Of a stretch of 64,000 nt of DNA, positions 56,548 to 64,000 are shown one piece after another. Position numbers and translations under genes: made by a program. The notes under the pieces were generated by a model. It was not told the DNA's origin and did not search any database. It saw only the letters and a program-made list of their open reading frames with translations. The DNA is taken from NCBI RefSeq assembly GCF_011440275.1, contig NZ_JAAOIV010000002.1:310001-374000 (forward strand), given 5' to 3'. The stretch is from Metallococcus carri (lineage in GTDB: Bacteria > Actinomycetota > Actinomycetes > Actinomycetales > Dermatophilaceae). Position 1 is the first letter of the stretch. Each line of letters begins with the position of its first letter.

Positions 56548-58082
56548 CGCGGCGGCGCCATTCCGGTCGCGGTGGCGACGGCACGCAGCGCGGCCGCGGC
56601 CTTGGTGATGGTCTCCTGGTATTCGCTCTCCGGCACCGAATCGGCGACGATGCCCGCGCCCGCCTGCACGTGCGCGAAGCCGTCCTTCAGCACGGCGGTC
56701 CGGATCGCGATGGCCAGGTCCATGTCGCCATGGAAGTCGAAATAGCCGACGACCCCGCCATACACCCCGCGTCGCAGACCCTCGAGCCGGTCGACGATCT
56801 GCATCGCCCGCGGCTTCGGGGCGCCGGACAGGGTGCCGGCCGGGAAGGTGGCCACGAGGGCGTCATACGCGCTCGCACCCGCGGCCAGGCGGCCGACGAC
56901 GGTCGACTCCAGATGCATGATGTGGCTGTAGTGCCGGATGTTCATGAACTCGACGGTGTCCACCGTGCCGGCGTCGCAGACCCGCTGCAGGTCGTTGCGG
57001 GACAGGTCGACGAGCATGAGGTGCTCGGCGCGCTCCTTGGGGTCGGCGCGCAATTCGTCGGCGAGCTCCTGGTCCTGCTCGGGGGTCTTGCCGCGCGGCC
57101 GCGACCCGGCGATCGGGTGGGTGATGACCTCGCGGCCGGTCACCTTGACCAGCGCCTCGGGGCTGGAGCCGACGATGTCGTAACTGCTGCCGCCCGGCAG
57201 CGGCAGCCGCAGGAGGTACATATAAGGACTCGGGTTGCTCGCTCGTAGCGCCCGGTAGACGTCCAGCGCGTCCGCCTCGCAGGGCACGGTGAAGCGCTGG
57301 CTGACCACGATCTGGAAGGCCTCCCCGGAGCGGATCGCCTCCTTACAGGTCTCGACCATGTCGTGGTACTGCTCGCGGGTGTGGCTGCTTTGCGGGCTGA
57401 GCGCGACCTGTTGCGGCACCGTGACCGTGCTCGGTGCGGCGACCAGCAGCGCCTCGGTCATCTCGTCGAGGCGGGCGACGGCTGCGGCATACGCCTCGGC
57501 CGCGCGCTCGTCGGTGTCGTCGTAGTTGATCGCGTTGGCGACCAGCAGCAGCGAGTTGTCCTGGTGGTCCATGACCGCCAGGTCCACCGCGAGCAGCATC
57601 GACAGCTCCGGCAGGCCGAGCCGGTCCTCACCCTCGTCGGGCAGTCGCTCCCAGCGCCGGACCGCGTCATAGGTCACCGCGCCGACCATGCCGCCAGTGA
57701 GCGGCGGAAGACCTGGAATCGCTTGTGTCGCAAGGGCTTTCAGGGTGTCGCGCAGCACGTCGGTGGGTGTGCCTTCGGCCGGTATGCCGACCGGCGGGTC
57801 GCCGATCCAGGTCGCCTTGCCGCCCGCTTCGGTGAGGGTGGCGTGCGAGCGGACACCGACGATCGAATACCGCGACCAGACCCCGCCGTGTTCGGCCGAC
57901 TCAAGCAGGAAGGTGCCCGGGCGGTCGGCGGCGAGCTTGCGGTAGACCCCGAGCGGGGTCTCGGCATCGGCCAGGAGCCGCCGCACCACCGGGATCACCC
58001 GGCGGTCGAGGGCGAGCTCGGCGAAGAGGGATGCGCTCGGCCAGGTGCGGCCGAACTCCAGGTCGGCGTGGATGTCGCTCAC
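56544..58082 (-). CDS. trpE: Anthranilate synthase component I
   Basis: 512 aa. The feedback-binding motif LLES is at residues 59-62, so tryptophan inhibition is expected. The chorismate-binding C-terminal half has [33 protein letters not shown] and [17 protein letters not shown]. It makes anthranilate with a glutaminase partner that is not encoded here. GTG 58082 overlaps the hisI stop (GTGA). No leader peptide or attenuator is possible between hisI and trpE. Confidence 0.97.
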   Translation of the reverse strand: MSDIHADLEFGRTWPSASLFAELALDRRVIPVVRRLLADAETPLGVYRKLAADRPGTFLLESAEHGGVWSRYSIVGVRSHATLTEAGGKATWIGDPPVGIPAEGTPTDVLRDTLKALATQAIPGLPPLTGGMVGAVTYDAVRRWERLPDEGEDRLGLPELSMLLAVDLAVMDHQDNSLLLVANAINYDDTDERAAEAYAAAVARLDEMTEALLVAAPSTVTVPQQVALSPQSSHTREQYHDMVETCKEAIRSGEAFQIVVSQRFTVPCEADALDVYRALRASNPSPYMYLLRLPLPGGSSYDIVGSSPEALVKVTGREVITHPIAGSRPRGKTPEQDQELADELRADPKERAEHLMLVDLSRNDLQRVCDAGTVDTVEFMNIRHYSHIMHLESTVVGRLAAGASAYDALVATFPAGTLSGAPKPRAMQIVDRLEGLRRGVYGGVVGYFDFHGDMDLAIAIRTAVLKDGFAHVQAGAGIVADSVPESEYQETITKAAAALRAVATATGMAPPR

Positions 58083-58438
58083 GCCTGCGCCACGGGGAGC
58101 TCGGTGAAGAAGCAGGTGCGCTCGCCGGTGTGGCAGGCCGCACCGACCTGATCGACGCGGACCAGCAGGGCGTCGCCGTCGCAGTCGAGGCTGACGGTCT
58201 TGACGTGCTGGACGTGTCCGCTGGTGTCGCCCTTGCGCCAGTATTCGCCGCGGCTGCGCGACCAGAAGGTCACCCGGCCCTCGGTGAGCGTGCGGCGCAG
58301 CGCCTCGTCGTCCATCCAGCCGAGCATCAGCACCTCGCCGGTGTCGTGCTGCTGGACGATCGCGGCGACCAGCCCCTGGGCGTCGCGCTTGAGGCGCGCG
58401 GCAAGGTCGGCGGGCAGCGGGGACGGCATACCTGCCAT
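58079..58438 (-). CDS. hisI: Phosphoribosyl-AMP cyclohydrolase
   Basis: 119 aa. [42 protein letters not shown] (Mg-binding Asp) and [13 protein letters not shown] (Zn cysteines) are the complete family set. It opens the purine ring in histidine synthesis. It is the first gene of hisI-trpE-trpC-trpB-trpA-lgt. ATG 58438 is taken; ATG 58429, which falls inside a GTATGCC word, is possible. A repeat array lies directly upstream, so the promoter must lie within or next to it. Confidence 0.95.
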   Translation of the reverse strand: MAGMPSPLPADLAARLKRDAQGLVAAIVQQHDTGEVLMLGWMDDEALRRTLTEGRVTFWSRSRGEYWRKGDTSGHVQHVKTVSLDCDGDALLVRVDQVGAACHTGERTCFFTELPVAQA

Positions 58439-58495
58439 TGTCCCGTATGCCGGGGTGCCCGGCTGTTCGGGTCCCGCGCCGCCCAGCGGGGCGCC

Positions 58496-58727
58496 CAGCG
58501 TCCGCAGCAACGCACCACCGTTCGTGCGCCGGCGCGGACACAACCGAAGCCCACGCTCAGCGTCCGCAGCAACGCACCACCGTTCGTGCGCCGGCGCGGA
58601 CACCACCGACCGGCCCCGCCACAGCGTCCGCAGCAACGCACCACCGTTCGTGCGCCGGCGCGGACACAACCGGCCCCGCCACAGCGTCCGCAGCAACGCG
58701 CCACCGTTCGTGCACTGGCGCGGACAC
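58496..58727. repeat. Four 46-nt hairpin-forming repeats upstream of hisI
   Basis: Copies at 58496-58541, 58558-58603, 58622-58667 and 58682-58727 (the last with about four changes), separated by 16, 18 and 14 nt. Each begins CAGCGTCCGC and ends GCGCGGACAC; arms GTCCGC/GCGGAC and inner CGCAC/GTGCG allow an imperfect hairpin. The array fills the 306-nt gap between the ABC exporter stop (58745) and hisI (58438). Open frames through it are repeats of the same peptide and are not coding. The remaining gap sequence shows nothing recognisable. Confidence 0.9.
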
Positions 58728-58744
58728 GCCCGGCGAGCGCGACG

Positions 58745-60523
58745 TCAGTGCGTCTGCTGGGTCGCCCAACTGGCGTGCAACCGGGCGTAGACGCTCCCCG
58801 TCGCCTGCACCAGCTCGCGGTGCGGGCCGAGCTGGACGATCTGGCCGCGGTCCACCACGACCACGAGGTCGGCCGCCTCGGCGGTGGAGAGGCGATGCGC
58901 GATAGCGATCGAGGTGCGCCCGGAGGTGAGCGATTCGAGAGCGCGCTGGATGCGCACCTCGGTGGCCGGGTCGACCGCGGAGGTGGCTTCGTCAAGCAGC
59001 AGCAGGTCGGGGTCGGCGAGATAGGCCCGCGCGAGGGCGACCAGTTGGCGTTCGCCCGCGGACAGGGATTCGCCGCGCTGCCCGACCCGGGTCTGCAGGC
59101 CGTGCGGCAGCGTGGCGAGCCAGGCGTCCAGACCGAGTTCGGTGATCGCCAGGTGCAGTTCGTCGTCGGTGGCCTCGGGCGCCCCGAACCGCAGGTTGGC
59201 CGCCAGCGTGTCGTCGAAGAGGAAGCCTTCCTGCGGCACCAGCACCACCCGAGAACGCAACGAGGAGAAGCGGATTCGCCGGATGTCGACACCATCCAGA
59301 CGGACCTCGCCGTCGCTCGCGTCCATCAGCCGGGTGAGCAACTTGGCCAGGGTCGTCTTGCCCGACCCGGTCTCTCCGACGATCGCGACGCGCTGGCGGG
59401 GGCCGATGTGCAGGTCGATGCCGTGCAGCACCTCGACGCCACCGGGATAGCCGAACCGCACGCCGTCGAAGTCGACCGTGATCGGCCCGCGCGGCAGGTC
59501 TACGCCCTCGTCGCCCGGGTCGCGCACGTCGGCCGGGGTGTCGATCAGCCCGATGACCCGCCGCCAGCCGGCCACGGCATTCTGCAGCTCGTTGAGGTTC
59601 TCGGTGGCGGTCTGCACCGGCTGGGTGAACAGGTTGACGATGAAGAGGAAGGCCAACAGTTCGCCGAGTGTCAGCCGGCCGTGGGTGGCGAGCACGGTGC
59701 CGATCAGCAGCACGATCATCGTGGTCATGCCGGCCACGAACTGTCCGGCGGTGAAGGCACCCACCGCCCGGATCTGGGCGCCGACCGCCGCGCGGCGATG
59801 GGCCTCGACCGTGCGGTCGATCCGCTCGGCGGTGCGGTCCTGCACGCCATACGCCCGGATCGTGGCGGCACCGACGACCGACTCCGAGATGGCCGCGAGC
59901 ATGTCGCCGACCCGTTCGCGCACGACGGTGTAAGCGCGCCCCACCATGCCCTGGAAGGTGCGCAACACGAAGGCCAGCGGCAGGAAGCACAGCCACACCA
60001 CCAGCGCCAGCGGCGGGCTGTAGACGAGCATCAGCGCGCTCGCGACGAGCAACTGCAGCACCGCCATGAGCAGCATCAGCCCGCTGAACTGCACGAACTG
60101 GGAGATCTGGTCGACATCGGTGGTGACACGCGCGACGAGCGCACCGCGGCGCTCGGCGTTCTGGGTGAGCATCGACAGGTCGTGCAGATGCCGGAAGCCC
60201 GTGATCCGCAAGGTTGCCAGGCCGCCTTCGGACGAGCGGAACAGCCGCAGGTTGACCAGGTATGCCGCGCAGCCGGCGAGCACCACGCCGAGCGCGGTGA
60301 CCAGCATCAAGGTGGTGACCAGCCGCGGGTCCGGGCCGCCGGCAGCGAGGATGCCGCGGTCGATGGTCTGCTGCACCGCGATCGGCACGAGGATGCGGCC
60401 GAGGGTCGAGACGACGGCGAGCGCGATCGTCACGCCCACGCCGCGACGCAGCTCGGGCGACAGCGCGAAGCCGCGCCTCAGGGTCTGCCAGGTGCTGAGC
60501 TCCTGACCGGTGCGCACGCTCAT
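58745..60523 (-). CDS. ABC exporter subunit with consensus ATPase site
   Basis: 592 aa, with six membrane spans followed by an ATPase domain. Walker A is GETGSGKTT (about residue 384), Walker B LLLLDEATSAVDP with the catalytic Glu, and the switch His in IAHRLST. The signature is LSAGERQ instead of LSGGQ. In a heterodimer its Walker motifs pair with the partner's normal LSGGQ to form the active site. It overlaps the partner gene (ATGA at 60520-60523). Substrate is unknown; multidrug or lipid/peptide export are family possibilities. Confidence 0.92.
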   Translation of the reverse strand: MSVRTGQELSTWQTLRRGFALSPELRRGVGVTIALAVVSTLGRILVPIAVQQTIDRGILAAGGPDPRLVTTLMLVTALGVVLAGCAAYLVNLRLFRSSEGGLATLRITGFRHLHDLSMLTQNAERRGALVARVTTDVDQISQFVQFSGLMLLMAVLQLLVASALMLVYSPPLALVVWLCFLPLAFVLRTFQGMVGRAYTVVRERVGDMLAAISESVVGAATIRAYGVQDRTAERIDRTVEAHRRAAVGAQIRAVGAFTAGQFVAGMTTMIVLLIGTVLATHGRLTLGELLAFLFIVNLFTQPVQTATENLNELQNAVAGWRRVIGLIDTPADVRDPGDEGVDLPRGPITVDFDGVRFGYPGGVEVLHGIDLHIGPRQRVAIVGETGSGKTTLAKLLTRLMDASDGEVRLDGVDIRRIRFSSLRSRVVLVPQEGFLFDDTLAANLRFGAPEATDDELHLAITELGLDAWLATLPHGLQTRVGQRGESLSAGERQLVALARAYLADPDLLLLDEATSAVDPATEVRIQRALESLTSGRTSIAIAHRLSTAEAADLVVVVDRGQIVQLGPHRELVQATGSVYARLHASWATQQTH

Positions 60524-62439
60524 CGGGCCGGCTCCTCCTCGCCTGCGAGGGAGTCGCCCACAGCGCCCTGGTCACCCGGCTCCTCGTCGGCCGCGATCGC
60601 CTCGCGCTCGGCCGCTTCGCGGGCGTATGCCGTGACGAGCGTGCGATAGCCCTCGCAGCGCTGCATCAACTCCGCGTGCGTGCCGCGGTCGGCGATCCGG
60701 CCACGATCGAGGAAGATCACGCTGTCCGCCAGGGCGATCGTGGACATCCGGTAGGCGACCACGAGGACGGTGGTGCCGGCGCTGCGCTCACGCAGGCCGG
60801 TGAGGATGGCGGTCTCCACCGCTGGGTCGATCGCCGAGGTCGCGTCGTCGAGCACCAGCAGCCGCGGACGTCGAATCACCGCGCGTGCCAACGCGATTCG
60901 CTGTCGCTGACCACCCGACAGGCTGGCGCCGCGCTCCCCCACCCGGGTCTGCGCGCCCTCCGGCAGCGCGTCGACGAAGCCGGTGGCCTGCGCGACCGCG
61001 AGCGCGTCCCGCACCTGCTCGGCGCCGTGCGGCTCGCCGAGCGTGACATTGCCCTCAACCGTGTCGTCGAAGAGGAAGGTCTGCTGCGGCACCAGGGCAA
61101 CCGACTGCGGTATGCCGCCCCGGCGCACCTGCGGGAGCGCCGTCCCGTCGATCGACACCTCCCCGGCATCGGGGTCGACGAGGCGCACCATCAGGTCGGT
61201 CAGCGTGGACTTGCCAGCGCCGGTCGGCCCGACCAGCGCGGTCGTCGAGCCTGGCGTGAGGTCGAGGCTGACGTCGTCGACGGCCAGGAAGTGTTCGCTG
61301 GGGGTCTCGGCCTCGGCATACCCGAGGGAGTCCTGGCCAGTGAGTGCGTAGCTGAAGGTGACCCGCTCGGCAACGGCATGCGCAGGCCCGGCGGTGGGCA
61401 GCGAGCGGTTGCCGTAGCCGAATTCGCCGCGCGCGGTGAGCACTCGCTGGAGGCGGTCGAAGCCGACCAGGCTCTGCGGCAACTGGCCGAGCACCCAGCC
61501 GAAGGAGCGCACCGGGAAGGCGAGCACCGAGAACAGATAGGCGATCTGCACCACCTGCGCCGCGGTGATCCGCCCCGCGGCGACCTGGGCAGTGCCGACC
61601 GCGAGGACCGCGAGGGTGCCGATGGTGGGAATCGCCTCGACGATCGGGTCGAAGGTGCCACGCACCCGGCCGACCTCGATCGCGGCGGCGCGCAATTCGT
61701 TGGTGCGCGCGGCAAACCGCTCGGTCTCGCGCTCCTCGCGGCCCATGGCCTTGACGAGCATCCCGGCTTCGATGCTCTCGTGCGCGACCTCGCTCACCAC
61801 CGCCCGCAGCTCCTGCGCCCGAGTCGCGCGCGGCGCCATCCGGGACTGGAAGACCAGGTTGACCGCGAACAGCAGCGGGAAGACCAGCACCCCGACGAGG
61901 GCGAGCCACAGATCGGTGGTGAACATCTCCCAGAGTCCGACCACCAGCATGACGAGCACGCCGAGGGCCATCGGCAGCGGCTGGAAGATGTTCCAGGCCG
62001 CCTCGACGTCGGCATTCGCGTTGGACAGCAGTTGGCCGCTCGGGTGCCGGTGGTGCCAGGCGAGCGGCAGCCGCAGGTATTGCCGGGTCACCTCGCGGCG
62101 GTAGGTCGCGTTGAGGTTGAAGAACGCCAGGCCCGCCGCGACCCGCCGCAGGATCACGCCAATCACGTTGAGCGCCACCACGATCGACAGCTCCCAGGCG
62201 ATCGTCCACAGCTGGTCGTCGGTGACCCGGCGCGCGTTGACCGCCGGCGTGACCACCGTCGCGGTGAGGTGGCCGATGACGCGGGCGGTGTAGACGGTCA
62301 TCACGCCGTAGAGCGCCGAGCCGATCACCGCGATCGCCAGCCAGCGCGGTTGCCGCCGGAAGCCGGTGGCGATGATCCGCGCACCCCGGCGAAGCGAGCC
62401 GCCGGTCGGGGCGGAGGGGGTCGGCGGCATACGGCCCAT
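60520..62439 (-). CDS. ABC exporter subunit with degenerate ATPase site
   Basis: 639 aa, with membrane domain plus ATPase. Walker A is GPTGAGKST (about 408) and the signature LSGGQRQRIALAR is perfect, but Walker B is LLVLDDATSAIDP (Asp replaces the catalytic Glu) and the switch His is Tyr in VVAYRMST. This is the degenerate half of a heterodimeric exporter with the protein encoded at 58745-60523. ATG 62439 is taken; 62442 and 62430 are alternatives. A 30-residue charged tail (EEPGDQGAVGDSLAGEEEP) ends the protein. Confidence 0.92.
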   Translation of the reverse strand: MGRMPPTPSAPTGGSLRRGARIIATGFRRQPRWLAIAVIGSALYGVMTVYTARVIGHLTATVVTPAVNARRVTDDQLWTIAWELSIVVALNVIGVILRRVAAGLAFFNLNATYRREVTRQYLRLPLAWHHRHPSGQLLSNANADVEAAWNIFQPLPMALGVLVMLVVGLWEMFTTDLWLALVGVLVFPLLFAVNLVFQSRMAPRATRAQELRAVVSEVAHESIEAGMLVKAMGREERETERFAARTNELRAAAIEVGRVRGTFDPIVEAIPTIGTLAVLAVGTAQVAAGRITAAQVVQIAYLFSVLAFPVRSFGWVLGQLPQSLVGFDRLQRVLTARGEFGYGNRSLPTAGPAHAVAERVTFSYALTGQDSLGYAEAETPSEHFLAVDDVSLDLTPGSTTALVGPTGAGKSTLTDLMVRLVDPDAGEVSIDGTALPQVRRGGIPQSVALVPQQTFLFDDTVEGNVTLGEPHGAEQVRDALAVAQATGFVDALPEGAQTRVGERGASLSGGQRQRIALARAVIRRPRLLVLDDATSAIDPAVETAILTGLRERSAGTTVLVVAYRMSTIALADSVIFLDRGRIADRGTHAELMQRCEGYRTLVTAYAREAAEREAIAADEEPGDQGAVGDSLAGEEEPAR

Positions 62440-62510
62440 CATGCCGGGACGTCCGCGGCGCGCTGCCCGGGGTGTACGCGGGTGCGGCGGGTGGGCCAAG
62501 ATGTGCGGCT

Positions 62511-63152
62511 ATGGCCCGTTTTGCCCGCGCCGAACGCGACGCCCTCTGCGACACCTTCACCGCCGTCGGTCCCGACGCGCCGACCCTGTGCAAGGGCTGG
62601 CAGACCCGCGACCTGGCCGCGCACCTGATCCTGCGCGAGCGGCGCCCGGACGCGGCGCTTGGCATGTTCCTCGCCCCGCTGGCCGGCCGGCTGGACAAGA
62701 TCCAGTCCTCCTTCGCCCAGCGCCCGTTCGCGGAGCTCGTCGAGACCGTCCGGCAGGGACCGCCGCGCTGGAGCCCGTTCGCGCTGTCGCCGGTGGACGA
62801 GGCCGGCAACCTGGTGGAGTTCTTCATCCACCACGAGGACGTGCTGCGCGCGCAGGAGGGGCGGCCGCGTCGCGAACTGTCCGAGGACGAGCAGAAGTCG
62901 CTGTATGCCGCGCTGCCGCGGATCGCCCCGCTGGCGCTGCGCTCGGTGCGCACCGGGGTCGTCGCCGACTGCGGTGACTTCGGGCGGCAGCAATTGCGCG
63001 GCCCGAAGGATGACCACGGCAATGTGGTGATCATCGGTGCGCCCTCGGAGGTGCTGCTGGAGATCTACGGCCGCGGAGCACACGCGGACACCGAGCTCGA
63101 CGGCGCCGACCACGACGTGGCGGCATACCGGGAGACCGCCCGCGGCCTCTAA
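62511..63152 (+). CDS. TIGR03085-family metal-binding protein
   Basis: 213 aa of the DinB/maleylpyruvate-isomerase-like superfamily. The start [20 protein letters not shown], the [20 protein letters not shown] helix with a metal-type His, and [16 protein letters not shown] with paired His are features of the TIGR03085 actinobacterial family. Mycothiol-dependent chemistry is a family-level guess. The gene often lies beside hisF/hisI in actinobacteria. ATG 62511 is the start. It converges on hisF, and the two stop codons overlap in the four bases CTAA (63149-63152). Confidence 0.85.
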   Translation: MARFARAERDALCDTFTAVGPDAPTLCKGWQTRDLAAHLILRERRPDAALGMFLAPLAGRLDKIQSSFAQRPFAELVETVRQGPPRWSPFALSPVDEAGNLVEFFIHHEDVLRAQEGRPRRELSEDEQKSLYAALPRIAPLALRSVRTGVVADCGDFGRQQLRGPKDDHGNVVIIGAPSEVLLEIYGRGAHADTELDGADHDVAAYRETARGL

Positions 63153-63904
63153 CGGACCGGGTAGCCCGCCGCTCGCAGCGCGTCCTTGACCTGGGCGATG
63201 GTGAGCTGGCCGAAGTGGAAAACCGTCGCCGCCAGCACCGCATCGGCGCCCGCCTCGACCGCCGCGACGAAATCCTCGACCCGCCCGGCGCCACCGCTGG
63301 CGACGATCGGGATGTCCACCTCGCGGCGCACCGCCTCGATCAGCTCCAGGTCGAAGCCCTCGGCGGTGCCGTCGGCGTCCATGGAGTTGAGCAGGATCTC
63401 ACCGGCTCCGAGCTCGGCCGCCCGGGCGCACCAGCCGATCGCCTCCAGCCCCGCGGACTTGCGTCCACCGTGGGTGGTCACCTCGAAGCCGCCGCGGCCA
63501 TCGCGCCGCACGTCGGCACTGAGCACCAGCACCTGCGCGCCGAACCGCTCGCGGATCTCGCCGATGACCTCGGGGCGGTGGATGGCGCCGGTGTTGATGC
63601 CGACCTTGTCCGCGCCCGCGCGCAGCAGCCGGTCCACGTCCTGCACCGAGCGCACGCCGCCACCGACGGTGAGCGGGATGAAGACCTGCTCGGCGGTCTG
63701 CCCGACGACGTCATAGGTGGTGTCCCGGCCGGCGAAACTCGCGGTGACGTCGAGGAAGGTGAGCTCGTCGGCACCCTGCTCGTCATAGGTCGTGGCCAGC
63801 TCCACCGGGTCGCCGGCGTCGCGCAGGTTGTCGAAGTTCACGCCCTTCACCACGCGCCCGGCATCGACGTCCAGACACGGGATCACGCGCACCGCCACAG
63901 TCAC
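63149..63904 (-). CDS. hisF: Imidazole glycerol phosphate synthase cyclase subunit
   Basis: 251-aa TIM barrel. The catalytic Asp12 is in [13 protein letters not shown] and Asp131 in [19 protein letters not shown] and [11 protein letters not shown] bind the two phosphates. It closes the imidazole ring with ammonia from HisH. GTG 63904 is the start, with a -10-like TAGGCT ending 7 nt upstream, which suggests a leaderless mRNA. It is separated from hisI by the exporter genes and the TIGR03085 gene. Confidence 0.97.
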   Translation of the reverse strand: MTVAVRVIPCLDVDAGRVVKGVNFDNLRDAGDPVELATTYDEQGADELTFLDVTASFAGRDTTYDVVGQTAEQVFIPLTVGGGVRSVQDVDRLLRAGADKVGINTGAIHRPEVIGEIRERFGAQVLVLSADVRRDGRGGFEVTTHGGRKSAGLEAIGWCARAAELGAGEILLNSMDADGTAEGFDLELIEAVRREVDIPIVASGGAGRVEDFVAAVEAGADAVLAATVFHFGQLTIAQVKDALRAAGYPVR

Positions 63905-63911
63905 GCACGGC

Positions 63912-63921
63912 AGCCTAATCT
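63912..63921. promoter_or_regulatory. Overlapping divergent -10 elements, leaderless on both sides
   Basis: AGCCTAATCT contains the minus-strand -10 TAGGCT (63912-63917, hisF) and the plus-strand -10 TAATCT (63916-63921), sharing two bases. Each ends 6-7 nt before a GTG start (63904 and 63928), so both transcripts would begin at their start codons. Confidence 0.6.
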
Positions 63922-63927
63922 GTGCCC

Positions 63928-64000
63928 GTGCTCTCCCCAGTCGACCGGGTCGTCCGCCGCGCGGTCATGGTGCCGCCGCGGCCGACCCCCGTGCTCGTCG
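63928..64000 (+). CDS. Start of a gene cut by the window edge
   Basis: An open frame from GTG 63928 to the window end (about 24 codons, [20 protein letters not shown] and onward). Support comes from the -10 TAATCT placed 6 nt upstream, the usual distance for a leaderless start, and from being divergent to hisF. Too little is visible to name a family. Confidence 0.45.
   Translation, partial: MLSPVDRVVRRAVMVPPRPTPVLV

Noticed and set aside
56544-58438. Trp leader-peptide attenuator
   Set aside because: trpE overlaps hisI directly, leaving no leader; no Trp-rich short frame is seen upstream of hisI.
58496-58727. CRISPR array
   Set aside because: Repeats are 46 nt and spacers only 14-18 nt, two of the spacers share sequence, and no cas genes are near.
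58438-58905. Proteins with repeated [11 protein letters not shown] or [11 protein letters not shown] peptides
   Set aside because: They arise from translating the 46-nt DNA repeats on either strand; no start signal or conservation is visible.

Overview
The window is high-GC, gene-dense actinobacterial chromosome with short intergenic gaps, many GTG starts and many ATGA/GTGA stop-start overlaps. The core gene order is hisF, hisI-trpE-trpC-trpB-trpA-lgt, gltB-gltD, pyk, an ANTAR regulator, livJHMGF, polA and rpsA. This order is shared by Streptomyces and Mycobacterium. The family content (DUF3367 membrane proteins, TIGR03085, HGxxPAAW protein) fits Micrococcales, perhaps Dermacoccaceae or Intrasporangiaceae. 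The family-level guess is inference. No insertion sequence, prophage, integrase or CRISPR array was seen.

Layout, left to right. At 1-1.9 kb are two permeases of a carbohydrate ABC importer that continues off the left edge. At 2.1-4.5 kb are rpsA and a divergent methyltransferase. From 4.5 to 33.3 kb lies a surface-glycan locus. It holds a UDP-xylose-synthase-like enzyme, a DUF3068 protein, the heptose-phosphate enzymes GmhB, GmhA and HddA, three large GT-C-type membrane proteins (two with DUF3367/AftD features), two GT4 and one GT2 glycosyltransferases, two methyltransferases, a flippase, four acyltransferase-3 proteins (three with SGNH tails) and a sugar nucleotidyltransferase that may be HddC. 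At 33.4 kb is a small gene of lower GC. At 34.0-36.7 kb is polA, then a thioesterase and a GNAT protein. At 37.8-43.0 kb is a branched-chain amino-acid-type ABC importer. After that come an ANTAR regulator, tRNA-Leu(CAA), pyk, gltD-gltB, lgt, the hisI-trp operon, a heterodimeric ABC exporter, a TIGR03085 protein and hisF.

Functionally, the glycan locus looks like one pathway. Cytoplasmic enzymes make activated heptose and pentose sugars, GT4/GT2 enzymes and methyltransferases build and decorate lipid-linked units, the flippase exports them, and GT-C enzymes and acyltransferases finish the polymer outside the membrane. In M. tuberculosis polA and rpsA are neighbours. Here about 30 kb separates them, so the locus appears to be an insertion into a conserved backbone.

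The most striking non-genic signals are: a strong excess of GTATGCC/GGCATAC across the whole window; four 46-nt hairpin-forming repeats upstream of hisI; five copies of ACTYGCATGC beside tRNA-Leu; overlapping -10 elements on opposite strands at two divergent gene pairs; and -10 elements placed 6-7 nt before start codons (polA, pyk, hisF), which suggests leaderless mRNAs.
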